Notes: a model not told the origin generated them from the sequence alone. A stretch of DNA of 45,408 nt from Burkholderiales bacterium Ga0077543 (GCA_001464055.1 LNET01000090.1:1-45408), one strand, 5' to 3'; positions 34,592 through 41,607 are shown, counted from the stretch's first letter. Numbers and translations are program-made.

Positions 34592-36502
34592 TCAGGCGGT
34601 CAGCACGTCGAACATGGCGGAGAAGGAGCCCGTGCGGCGAACCCCGACATCGACTGACTGCCAGACGTGCATGCGGATGATGCGGTTCGTTGCCTGGGTG
34701 TACGGGTCGGGCAGGATCTCGGCCGTGGCCCACTCGCCGATCATCAGGTCGGCCCAGTTGCCGAAGAAGACGCCAGAGCAGATGCCCACGGCAGTGCCCT
34801 TGGTGTAGTCGCTGCGAACCTGAGTCGTGACCCCGCAGCGATAGCCGTTGACCACTCCGAAGGCGCCGGCATCATCGTTCGTGAACGGGCGCTCGAAGAT
34901 CTCCATGCCGTTGGTGCCGGAGAACTTCTGCGTACGCTTCAGCTTCGATCGAACGGCAGGGTTCGTGAGGTAGCCCAACGCGCCCTGCATGTGGTTGTTT
35001 TGAGCCAGCGCCTCCTCGAGCTTGACCATGTGATCCCAGGTCGGAGCCCCACCGTTGGTGCCGCCAATCACCGCACCAATGCCGGCGGTCGCCCACAAGC
35101 CAGTGGGCTGGTTCGATGTCCCAGAGCCGTTGATCGCTGCGTAGTCGACCGTCTCGGCCATCACTGCCAGAAGGTCCGCCCTGATGATGCCCTCGATTGC
35201 CGGGGTGCTCTGGATCAGCATGTCGCGCGTCACGTCCTGGATGCCGTGCGCCGTTTTGGGCGACATCGTAAGAGCGCCGAAGGTCATGTCGCTCTCAGTG
35301 GCCGCGCCGGCCTCTGCCACCCACCCGTTGCTGGTCTTGCCGAGCTGCTTGGGAATTGACACGTTCCCAACCAGGCCGCTGAGTCGGATGGCGCCCATCG
35401 CGTAGACCAGCGTCCTTGCGCGAAGGAAGTCGATGAAGCTGCCGGCCAGGAGATCGGTGCCGACCAGCGAGGCACCTGAGGCACCGACTGTCTTTCCGAG
35501 ATCGCGCTGCATCACAACACGGTCGCCGACCATGAGCTGCCCGCCACGCACCTCGAGGCCGGGAATCGGCGAACGCATCACCTCGTACGGCAAGCGCAGC
35601 CCGCCGCGATGCGCCGGCATGCCAGAGCGCTGCAGCTTCGTCTCGACTGCATTGACGCACTCGCGCTCGAACGGCGCCACGTCGGGGCGACCCTCGAAGA
35701 TGGATCGATACAGGCGCGTCAGCGAGAAGTCCCGCGTCTCGCGTTCGCTCAGACCGATCTGAGCTGCGGGCTGATACAGCGGCCGATCGCTGCCGCGCCG
35801 GTGCAGCGCGTCCAGGGCCATGCCGCGGAACAGCTCCAGCGGCGTGCCATCAGCCACGGCCCGATCGCCCATCTCGCGCAGGTTGTGGCTGGTGGCCAGG
35901 GCCATGATGCCCGTGCAGCGTTCGCGCTCGACAGCGGCGCTGTCGCCGCCTGCCTGGTAGGCGGCTGCACGGCGCTCCGAACGGCTCTGGTGTTGGTGCT
36001 CTCCGGCGGTGCCGGTTTCGAATTGGGTTTCCATTTGGGGGGTCCTTTTTGAACGGTAGAAGCCCACGCTGGTGTCGGCCGGCACAGCGACGGCCGACGC
36101 TTCCACGGGGCGGAACTTGAAGAGGCGGCCTCGACCGCTGGAATGGGGCACGGGCCTGCCGTTGTCGAGCAGGTCGTAACCGATCGACACGCCACGCACA
36201 ATGCCGGCCCTTACGTCGGCGAAGACCTCGGCCGCCCGTGCGGAATGGCCGAAGGTCGCGGTGCCCCGTAGACGGCCGCCCTCCAGGCGCAGGTCGTCAA
36301 CGATCCCGATGTTCAAGCGGCCGGCGTCATGCGACTCGATCAGCGGCAAAGGCGCGCGCGACAGGTCGACGCTGCCCGGGGAGTGGTCGAGGATCTCGAC
36401 GTAGTCGCCACGATCGACCGGCGTGTCGCTGGAGATCGTGATGGGCACCGACCGCGTTTTCGAATCGGCCTTGCCCTCGAAGCGAAGTTCTCGGAACTGC
36501 AT
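34592..36502 (-). CDS. Fused prohead protease and HK97-type major capsid protein
   Basis: A 636-aa fusion. Residues 1 to about 150 are an HK97-family prohead serine protease: His58 in LIESHDAGRLN, Ser106 in IVRGVSIGYD and the acidic Glu134 in FRPVEASAVAVPADTSVGF. A polar linker (about 150-240, QHQSRSERRAAAYQ) follows and may act as scaffold/delta domain. From about 250 the HK97-fold capsid protein runs to the end, with SFIDFLRARTLVYAMGAIRL, GWVAEAGAATESDMTFGAL and NGSGTSNQPTGLWATAG. The ATG at 36502 has AAAGGAAGG just upstream; an ATG seven codons earlier lacks one. Self-cleavage should release mature capsid. No portal gene accompanies it. Confidence 0.88.
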   Translation of the reverse strand: MQFRELRFEGKADSKTRSVPITISSDTPVDRGDYVEILDHSPGSVDLSRAPLPLIESHDAGRLNIGIVDDLRLEGGRLRGTATFGHSARAAEVFADVRAGIVRGVSIGYDLLDNGRPVPHSSGRGRLFKFRPVEASAVAVPADTSVGFYRSKRTPQMETQFETGTAGEHQHQSRSERRAAAYQAGGDSAAVERERCTGIMALATSHNLREMGDRAVADGTPLELFRGMALDALHRRGSDRPLYQPAAQIGLSERETRDFSLTRLYRSIFEGRPDVAPFERECVNAVETKLQRSGMPAHRGGLRLPYEVMRSPIPGLEVRGGQLMVGDRVVMQRDLGKTVGASGASLVGTDLLAGSFIDFLRARTLVYAMGAIRLSGLVGNVSIPKQLGKTSNGWVAEAGAATESDMTFGALTMSPKTAHGIQDVTRDMLIQSTPAIEGIIRADLLAVMAETVDYAAINGSGTSNQPTGLWATAGIGAVIGGTNGGAPTWDHMVKLEEALAQNNHMQGALGYLTNPAVRSKLKRTQKFSGTNGMEIFERPFTNDDAGAFGVVNGYRCGVTTQVRSDYTKGTAVGICSGVFFGNWADLMIGEWATAEILPDPYTQATNRIIRMHVWQSVDVGVRRTGSFSAMFDVLTA

Positions 36503-36764
36503 CGCCTTCCTTTCGGCCGGCATGTCAGTCAGGCGCCGGCCAAGATCGCAAACCCTCGTGAGAGGGGCTCGCGTTCAGAGCTGAAGCCTGGGCGCCCTTA
36601 CCGGGCACCGTGGAACAGTCGCTCGTCGCACCGTGGGCCCGGCTCACCGCTCAGGCATCGCAGGCAGAGGTAACGCCTTCTTCAGGCGACAGGGTCTTGC
36701 CATGCGTGTTCGATGCGACTCGAACGGCCCAGACTCTACCCAAAAGCGCTCACCGGTAGAACTC
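36503..36764 (-). other. Long untranslated leader before the capsid gene
   Basis: 262 bp without a supported gene between the 107-aa protein stop and the capsid start. It contains a 9-base direct repeat GCACCGTGG (36605-36613 and 36628-36636) inside flanking CCGGGC/GCCCGG arms (36601-36642) and several other short GC-rich inverted repeats, so a structured 5' leader or promoter region for the capsid gene is likely. I recognise no known RNA family. Confidence 0.4.
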
Positions 36765-37088
36765 TCAACCGAAAGGCTTGCGGATGCGATCCAGCTCCGC
36801 GACCGTCGTCGCCGCGGCACCGTTTTCCTGCTCGCGCAGCTGGGATGCGACCTCTCCGGCGTACCAGGCCTGCAGCACGCCCATCGCGTCACGGCTGGCG
36901 CAAGGCATCATCAGCCAGCCCTGGGCCTGGCCGCCCAGCGTCCAGGCGAACAGCACCGTTTTTCTCGGCTCGCTGTAGTAGGCGAGCAGGAAGTCCTGCT
37001 GCTGTGCCAGCTTCTCGTCGAACTGGGCGTCGAGGCGCTCGATGTCTTCCTGAGTCATGCCCAGGGGCGGAATGGCGAAGTGCTTCAT
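36765..37088 (-). CDS. Element protein of unknown function, 107 aa
   Basis: I do not recognise this protein. It starts MKHFAIPPLGMTQEDIERLD, is charged and helical at the N-terminus, and has a central hydrophobic, beta-like segment (KTVLFAWTLGGQAQGWLMM) followed by another helix. ATG 37088 is preceded by AAAGAGAG. It is the first gene after the structured region at 37110-37344 and before the capsid leader, so it could act in capsid assembly, helper interference or regulation; nothing in the sequence decides this. Confidence 0.6.
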   Translation of the reverse strand: MKHFAIPPLGMTQEDIERLDAQFDEKLAQQQDFLLAYYSEPRKTVLFAWTLGGQAQGWLMMPCASRDAMGVLQAWYAGEVASQLREQENGAAATTVAELDRIRKPFG

Positions 37089-37109
37089 GGTCTCTCTTTC
37101 CATGGTGAA

Positions 37110-37141
37110 GGGACAGATGTCCCGATGTCCCGTGCTGTCCC
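37110..37141. repeat. Short iterons TGTCCC
   Basis: Three direct copies of TGTCCC (37118-37123, 37126-37131, 37136-37141), the first also forming the perfect palindrome GGGACAGATGTCCC with GGGACA at 37110-37115. Further right in the same gap are the palindrome CGCGATCGCG (37174-37183) and a GACCC/GGGTC hairpin (about 37213-37230). Iterons next to a helicase gene are typical of satellite and plasmid origins; this assignment is inferred. Confidence 0.45.
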
Positions 37142-37232
37142 TCAAGTGGTGAAGGCGCTGCGGGTGCGTGAAACGCGATCGCGAATGACCCGTGTTGTCG
37201 GGTGCCTGGAAGGACCCGTTCGTTTGGGTCTT

Positions 37233-37344
37233 CATGCTTTGCATGCTTTCAGAGGACCACTCCCCCCCATCGTGTGTGTGCGCGCGCATCACGCACGCGC
37301 GCACATGAAGGGGGGAGGGGGTCCGTGAAACGATGCAAAGCATG
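37233..37344. repeat. 112-bp imperfect inverted repeat, candidate origin or packaging site
   Basis: The outer 12 bases are exact inverted copies, CATGCTTTGCAT (37233-37244) and ATGCAAAGCATG (37333-37344). Inward, the arms continue to match (TTTCA/TGAAA, GGACC/GGTCC-like, C7 against G6, GTGTGCGCGCG against CGCGCGCAC) and meet at a centre near 37288. The structure fills almost the whole stretch just downstream of the helicase stop (37352). It contains no open frame of note. It may be a replication origin, a cos/pac-like site or an RNA structure. Confidence 0.7.
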
Positions 37345-37351
37345 TAATTGC

Positions 37352-38728
37352 TCAGGGCCTGGGCAGAAGCCGAATGCCGGCGACGACGTTCCGAGTGGCC
37401 ACCCGCTTCATGGAAATGCTGCGAGTAGCGCCGGTGGACTCCAGCAGCTCGAGGAAGTGATTCCTGCCGAACGGGTTGCGGAAGCCAGCCGCAGCGGACC
37501 ACTTCCGATAGCCCTCATAGACCTCGGCCGGGCTATGCACGCGCAGTTCAGGATCGAGCTCGACCCATTCCTCATCGGCGAGGAACTGCTGCAGCGGGTT
37601 GGCCGCCAGGCGCCAGCGTGCGAGCACCGCGTCGTGCGCCTTCGATGTGCAGATGCGGCCCGACCTAGCCACGCGCTCCGCGCCCAGGAACGCCATGGCC
37701 AGCAGCGCCGGCATCTCGCCCTCGACGATCTTTTCGCAGAGGTCGGGGTCGACCTTCTCGGCCGGCACGGTGTTCGCGAAGCGCAGCACGCGCCAGCGCC
37801 GATAGAAGGCCTCGCTTCGGTCTGTCGTGGGCGGCAGTACGTTGGAAGCGAAGACGTGGGCAGCCTGGCAGCGGAAGGAAAAGGGCCGGTGTGTCGGGTG
37901 CCGGCCGGCGACCAGGTTCTGCCCGGTGACGTTCTTGAAGCTGGCCGCCGGGATGGGGGCATCGTCCGACAGCTCGCCGACCACGTTCAGCCGCTTCCCG
38001 GCCAGCGTGGCCACGTGGTACTCATGGGCCCAGTTCGCTGGCGACACCGCGCCCACAGCCTCGGCCGGGAAGATCCGTTCGAGCAAGCGCTGCAGCAAGC
38101 TCTTGCCGCTGCGCTCTCGGCCCAGCAGTAGCAGCACCAGCTGCAGGCGCGGCATCAACCCGAACACGGTCGCACCGACCGCCTGCCACCACAGGTCGAT
38201 CTGCGCGGCCGCATCGTCGCCTTCGAAGGCATCGGCGAGCAGCGCGTCGAGCAGTGGCGCGTCCGCGTCGTATTCAGGCCGCCAAGGTAGCGAGAAGGTC
38301 TGCCGATGGGTGAGCATCAGCGGGACTGTTTCGATCGCGCCAGCGGCCGTCAGGACGTGGAAGCCCGCCGGCGTGACGATGCCCGGAGGAGCTTCGTCGA
38401 AGAAACCCTCGACCTCTACCAGGGCCGCGATGTGGTCGGCGATCTGCTTGAAGTCCGAGTTCCTGCGGCAGAGCTTGCGGCCCGGGAACATGCCCGCGAC
38501 CTCGACCTGCACCTGCTCGTGCGACAGCGGGGCCCACAGGCCTTCCTCATGCGGCACGTAGAACCTGCCGGCGGTGTAGACCGGTCGAGCCGGCGGCAGT
38601 GAACGCGCATCGCACCAGGCGTGCGCCAGGGTGTGGTGGGTGGCATCTGCGTCCTCTGCAGCGGCCTGCCGCTTGCGCTGGCGCTCGACGGCCAGGTCAG
38701 CGACGGCGGACTCTCGATCAGCGGACAT
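37352..38728 (-). CDS. Superfamily 3 (D5/P4-type) helicase
   Basis: A 458-aa replication protein. Walker A is GRERSGKS (203-210), the Walker B-like acidic residue is Glu252 in LNVVGELSDD, and motif C/sensor-1 Asn296 lies in AHVFASNVLPPTTDRSEAFY, followed by RRWRVLRF, the arginine-rich end of SF3 cores. The N-terminal 150 residues resemble a D5_N-type region but I see no primase catalytic motif. It overlaps the CHC2 zinc-finger gene by 11 bases, so zinc finger and helicase are probably a split replication module. It should unwind the element's origin, likely in the adjacent repeat-rich gap. Confidence 0.85.
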   Translation of the reverse strand: MSADRESAVADLAVERQRKRQAAAEDADATHHTLAHAWCDARSLPPARPVYTAGRFYVPHEEGLWAPLSHEQVQVEVAGMFPGRKLCRRNSDFKQIADHIAALVEVEGFFDEAPPGIVTPAGFHVLTAAGAIETVPLMLTHRQTFSLPWRPEYDADAPLLDALLADAFEGDDAAAQIDLWWQAVGATVFGLMPRLQLVLLLLGRERSGKSLLQRLLERIFPAEAVGAVSPANWAHEYHVATLAGKRLNVVGELSDDAPIPAASFKNVTGQNLVAGRHPTHRPFSFRCQAAHVFASNVLPPTTDRSEAFYRRWRVLRFANTVPAEKVDPDLCEKIVEGEMPALLAMAFLGAERVARSGRICTSKAHDAVLARWRLAANPLQQFLADEEWVELDPELRVHSPAEVYEGYRKWSAAAGFRNPFGRNHFLELLESTGATRSISMKRVATRNVVAGIRLLPRP

Positions 38729-39155
38729 GCCGCAACTCCTCGATCAACGCTGCGCAGCGATCGCGCGCCACCTGGGCGCGGCGCCTGTCCTTCTCTGCGA
38801 ACTCGCGCCCCGCTGCCAGGTCGGCCAGCAGCACCCAAGCCACGCCCAGTTCCTTGGCCAAGGCGTCGAGCAGCTCCCGCGCTGTGAAGGGCCGCTTTTC
38901 TGCCGGCCGCCCGCCACCAGGCGAAGGCGCTCGCGGGGGAAAGAGGTCCTCGAGGGTCAGGCCCGCCGCAGCGACCACGCTCTCGACTGCGCACCCGGCG
39001 AAGCAGTGCAGCAGCATGCGGCCGTCTTCCAGCTCCCGGATCGAGAGCGAGGCGGTCCGGTCCTTGTGCGCCGGGCACCGCGCGACCCAGCGACCAGGCC
39101 CGCGCCCGCGGACGCGCTCCAGGCCCGCCATTACACGATCTGCAGACGTCTGCAC
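38718..39155 (-). CDS. CHC2-type zinc-finger protein, primase-like N-domain only
   Basis: A 145-aa protein with the primase-associated zinc finger: C27-x2-H30 in RCPAHKDRTASLSI and C51-x3-C55 in LLHCFAGCAVESV. In primases and phage replication proteins this is followed by a Toprim or prim-pol domain; here only a helical tail of about 80 residues follows (FTARELLDALAKELGVAWVL). The GTG start is part of the palindrome TGCAGACGTCTGCA (39141-39154). It overlaps the helicase gene downstream. It presumably helps primer synthesis or recruits a host or helper primase. Confidence 0.78.
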   Translation of the reverse strand: MQTSADRVMAGLERVRGRGPGRWVARCPAHKDRTASLSIRELEDGRMLLHCFAGCAVESVVAAAGLTLEDLFPPRAPSPGGGRPAEKRPFTARELLDALAKELGVAWVLLADLAAGREFAEKDRRRAQVARDRCAALIEELRHVR

Positions 39156-39158
39156 GTG

Positions 39159-39317
39159 CTACTTGGAACGCTTGGGCGGCTTCGCCTGCGCGCGCTGGAT
39201 AGCGCGCGCCAGAATCCGGCGCTGCTCGCGATTGCGTGGCGTCGGGTCGCGCAGGGCCGGGTTTTTGAGCTGCAGCAGCAGCGTGGCCTTGCGGGCCTGC
39301 ACCGTGGCCCTAGTCAC
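39159..39317 (-). CDS. Small basic protein, 52 aa
   Basis: A short frame with GTG start at 39317 overlapping the stop of the 89-aa gene by 8 bases (GTGACTAG) and ending 3 bases before the CHC2 gene, so it fits the overlapping gene chain exactly. The product is strongly basic (NREQRRILARAIQRAQAK and a PPKRSK end), about one quarter Arg plus Lys, and probably helical. It may bind nucleic acid. No homologue comes to mind. Confidence 0.55.
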   Translation of the reverse strand: MTRATVQARKATLLLQLKNPALRDPTPRNREQRRILARAIQRAQAKPPKRSK

Positions 39318-39579
39318 TCTTGCGCTCCGCTGCCTTGCGCAGGCCGATGGCCACCAGGCACAGGTCGAACAGCTCCGGTCGCACCAGCCACCTGCCCGTG
39401 GGCATGAGCAGCGCTCCGGCCTGGATCAGCTCATCGCGGTGGTTGCGAACGAACCAGCGGAAAGAGTCCGCGGTCTCGAAGACATGAGGGCGTGCAGCCC
39501 GGTATTCGTCGGGCTGCTGCAGCTGGATCAGCTGAGCGGGTGCCGTCTCGGCGTGTGGCTCGATTGCCTGGTCTGACAT
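39310..39579 (-). CDS. Excisionase-like small DNA-binding protein
   Basis: An 89-aa protein with a compact domain (about residues 34-80): FETADSFRWFVRNHRDELIQ then AGALLMPTGRWLVRPELFDL. This looks like a winged helix of the AlpA/excisionase type common in satellites (helix, turn, RHR-type helix, then a Gly-Arg wing), but no motif is decisive. It is preceded by a structured 93-bp gap and overlaps the 52-aa gene. It would be the natural candidate for the directionality factor or activator, because no other regulator exists in the element. Confidence 0.55.
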   Translation of the reverse strand: MSDQAIEPHAETAPAQLIQLQQPDEYRAARPHVFETADSFRWFVRNHRDELIQAGALLMPTGRWLVRPELFDLCLVAIGLRKAAERKSD

Positions 39580-39593
39580 CGTGAAGAACCCCA

Positions 39594-39646
39594 GTGTTGG
39601 CGGGTCTTGCGGACCCCTAAGGGCTCCGAATGGAACCCACCAACAC
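39594..39646 (-). promoter_or_regulatory. Two-tier stem-loop upstream of the excisionase-like gene
   Basis: Outer arms GTGTTGGCGGGT (39594-39605) and ACCCACCAACAC (39635-39646) pair with one mismatch. An inner hairpin GGACCCCTAAGGGCTCC (39611-39627) has a single C-C mismatch and a TAA loop. It fills most of the gap between the 197-aa stop (39673) and the 89-aa start (39579). It may attenuate transcription, process the message or bind a regulator. Confidence 0.45.
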
Positions 39647-39672
39647 CGATGCTCACGCGCAGACTCAGAATC

Positions 39673-40266
39673 TCAGAGCCGTTGAATGTCCGCCGATTCG
39701 TCAGCCCCGGGGCCGGCCTGCCGGAACAGCTTCAGACCCTCGACGACGACTGACCGTGTCACCTCGGGCACCTCTGCGCACCGGTCAGCCCCCGACTGGA
39801 ACTCATCGATCGCGTTCCAGAACCGGCCGCGCTCTGCGCCGCTTGGCTCGTCACCCAACTGCAGGCGCCAGCGCCAGGCGGCGCACCACACCCATGCGCG
39901 CTTGCTCATGTCGGCCTGGCCGCCACGCCCGCCAGCTTGCGCAGCGGCGAGGGACAGCAGGCCCAGAACTTCCGGCAAGGCGTCCAGCTGCTCGAAGTAG
40001 GCCGCCTGGGGCTGGCGAGCCCCCTCCGCCTGCTGCATCAATGCCAGCAGGAGCGATAGGTTAGCGCCCCTGCCCAACTGCCTCAGAGCGTCCTGCATCT
40101 CATGGGCGGCGCTTTGTAGCCGGTTGAACAGCTTGCGATCGACTGGCTCGGACAGCACGGTCGGCGCGTCGAGCTTCAGCCAGGCCAGGTAGTGGCGCTG
40201 GGCGACCATAAACACGTTGCGCTGCGCCGCTGGGTCGTCGACCAGGTCAGGCACCGCGGGCGTCAT
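39673..40266 (-). CDS. Element protein of unknown function, 197 aa
   Basis: A mostly helical soluble protein I do not recognise. Landmarks are NVFMVAQRHYLAWLKLDAPT, a Leu-rich stretch LGRGANLSLLLALMQQAEGA and a Trp-rich segment MSKRAWVWCAAWRWRLQLGD. ATG 40266 overlaps the integrase stop by four bases (ATGA), so the two are translationally coupled. An open frame extends further upstream inside the integrase gene but is antiphase shadow and was excluded. Position between the integrase and the excisionase-like gene gives no clear role. Confidence 0.62.
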   Translation of the reverse strand: MTPAVPDLVDDPAAQRNVFMVAQRHYLAWLKLDAPTVLSEPVDRKLFNRLQSAAHEMQDALRQLGRGANLSLLLALMQQAEGARQPQAAYFEQLDALPEVLGLLSLAAAQAGGRGGQADMSKRAWVWCAAWRWRLQLGDEPSGAERGRFWNAIDEFQSGADRCAEVPEVTRSVVVEGLKLFRQAGPGADESADIQRL

Positions 40267-41219
40267 CGAAGGTCCCCCAGGACTCGATTGACCAGCGCCG
40301 CACGGTGGCTCGTGGCCAGGTGGCTGTAACGCTTGCTCATGACCAGGCTGCGGTGGCCCAGCAGGTCGCCGATCTCCAGCAGCGTCGCGCCGTTCTTGGC
40401 CAGGAAGCTGGCCGCGGAGTGGCGCAGCGTGTGAAAGGTCACCCCCCGAATCTTCGCGGCCGCCAGGGCCTGCGCCCAGCGCTGCTCGAAGGCGTAAGGC
40501 ACGCCGCTGGCACGCTTCGAGGCGAACACCAGGCCATCGGGCCGGCCTTTGGCCTTGCCGGCCTGCAGCAGCTCGAGGGCGGCCGGGATGATGGGCAGGA
40601 CTTTGCTGTCGCCGTTCTTGGTCTGCTCGATCGAGGCCGTCTTGAGCTGCAAGTCGATGTCGCGCCAGCGCAGGCCCATCAGCTCGCCGCGCCTGGCGCC
40701 GGTGCTCAGGGCCAGCAGCACCAGCAGGTACAGCCCTGGCCACTTCGACGCCCTGCAGGCCTGCAGCAGGCGGTCGCGCTCGTCATCGGTCAGGAACCGG
40801 GTCTTCGCGTTGTTCTCCGGCCGCATCTCGATCGACGCGCAGGGGTGCACATAGCCCTTGGGCGCGATCCGGCGCTTGATGGCCCACGTGATGACGGCCG
40901 ACAAGGCCGCCGCGTAGCGGTTGACGGTGGCTGGCGCCATCGGCTTGGCCCTGGCCTTGTAAATGCGCTGCCCGTCCGCGTCCAGGCCCGCAAAGTGGCG
41001 CGACGGCTTGGTGGCCAGCGCGTCGAGTTCGGCCGCCACCTGGTCGTCGGAGAGTTCAGCCAGGCTCACGGGCCCGATGCGCTGCACCCACCAGCTCAGC
41101 CGCTGCACGCGTGTCGAGTCGCGCCCGGCGTAGCAGGCCATGTACTGGTCGACCAGCTCGGCGATCGTGACGCTGCCGTCGCGTGAACGGGGCTGCGCGG
41201 CTTGCACAAGCGCGCTCAT
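40263..41219 (-). CDS. int: Tyrosine recombinase (integrase)
   Basis: A 318-aa phage-type integrase. The N-terminal SAM-like core-binding domain covers about 17-125. The catalytic domain has Arg176 (STGARRGELMGLRW), Lys201 (QTKNGDSK), His263 and Arg266 (HTLRHSAAS), His289 (LLGHRSLVMS) and the nucleophile Tyr298 (KRYSHL): a complete set. It has no long arm-binding AP2-like domain before residue 17, so it is rather short. It should recombine at the 50-bp tRNA-Cys repeat 434 bases away. It is coupled on both sides by 4-base overlaps. Confidence 0.93.
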   Translation of the reverse strand: MSALVQAAQPRSRDGSVTIAELVDQYMACYAGRDSTRVQRLSWWVQRIGPVSLAELSDDQVAAELDALATKPSRHFAGLDADGQRIYKARAKPMAPATVNRYAAALSAVITWAIKRRIAPKGYVHPCASIEMRPENNAKTRFLTDDERDRLLQACRASKWPGLYLLVLLALSTGARRGELMGLRWRDIDLQLKTASIEQTKNGDSKVLPIIPAALELLQAGKAKGRPDGLVFASKRASGVPYAFEQRWAQALAAAKIRGVTFHTLRHSAASFLAKNGATLLEIGDLLGHRSLVMSKRYSHLATSHRAALVNRVLGDLR

Positions 41220-41560
41220 TGGCCACGCCCCTGGTTTGCTGCTGCAAAGGCCCTGGCGGCCTTGCCGGCCGCCTGCTCGATCTCCCAGGCGCTCTCGAAG
41301 ATCTGCCCGAAGAGGTCGAGCACATCGCGGAGGTCGATCTCACAGCCGCGGTTCTGCTCGAACAGCGCTTCAGCGCCTTCAGCGATCAACCGCACGCGCG
41401 CGGCGCGGCGCCTGACCTGGTCGAGCACCTCTGCAGGCGCCTCGGGATCAGGATCGAGAAACCGAAGGGGCGTGAACCCCTCGGGGGCCGGAAAGCTGGT
41501 GGCAGTAGCGCCGCAAGTCGCCATTGCCGCATCACCGGCGGACTGAATACCTTTTGACAT
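41216..41560 (-). CDS. Element protein of unknown function upstream of integrase, 114 aa
   Basis: First gene inside attR. The product is helical in its second half (EVLDQVRRRAARVRLIAEGA, then DLRDVLDLFGQIFESAWEIE). I recognise no family. ATG 41560 has GAGG eight bases upstream; an internal ATG at 41524 would give 102 aa and leave one of two 17-bp direct repeats (41531-41547) outside the gene. It overlaps the integrase start by four bases. Candidate roles are a recombination accessory factor or an autoregulator, but neither is shown by the sequence. Confidence 0.58.
   Translation of the reverse strand: MSKGIQSAGDAAMATCGATATSFPAPEGFTPLRFLDPDPEAPAEVLDQVRRRAARVRLIAEGAEALFEQNRGCEIDLRDVLDLFGQIFESAWEIEQAAGKAARAFAAANQGRGQ
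41531..41547. repeat. 17-bp direct repeat, copy 1
   Basis: ATCACCGGCGGACTGAA, identical to the copy at 41591-41607 and exactly 60 bp away. It lies over codons 5-10 of the first element gene. A degenerate relative, GGCGGAGTGAAG, occurs near the other end (32476-32487). Confidence 0.7.
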
Positions 41561-41590
41561 TTCGAAGACCTCGACTCAATGCCCGCCTGA

Positions 41591-41607
41591 ATCACCGGCG
41601 GACTGAA
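41591..41607. repeat. 17-bp direct repeat, copy 2
   Basis: Second exact copy of ATCACCGGCGGACTGAA, 46 bases from attR and 31 bases upstream of the first element gene. Spacing and place suggest integrase arm sites or an operator for the integrase operon. Confidence 0.7.

Noticed and set aside
32498..36502. Ordinary degraded prophage
   Set aside because: Genes are intact and tightly packed, att repeats are perfect and no fragments of other phage genes are seen, so a purposeful small element is more likely; not fully excluded.
36503..36523. Capsid start seven codons upstream (ATG 36523)
   Set aside because: No ribosome site before it, while AAAGGAAGG sits just before ATG 36502.
37261..37320. 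CRISPR-like or simple tandem repeat in the GT/GC-rich stretch
   Set aside because: No spacer-repeat periodicity; the pattern is explained by the two arms of the inverted repeat.
40267..40743. Upstream extension of the 197-aa gene inside the integrase gene
   Set aside because: It reads in another frame over the integrase with Arg/Gly-rich sequence; the ATGA overlap start at 40266 is the natural one.
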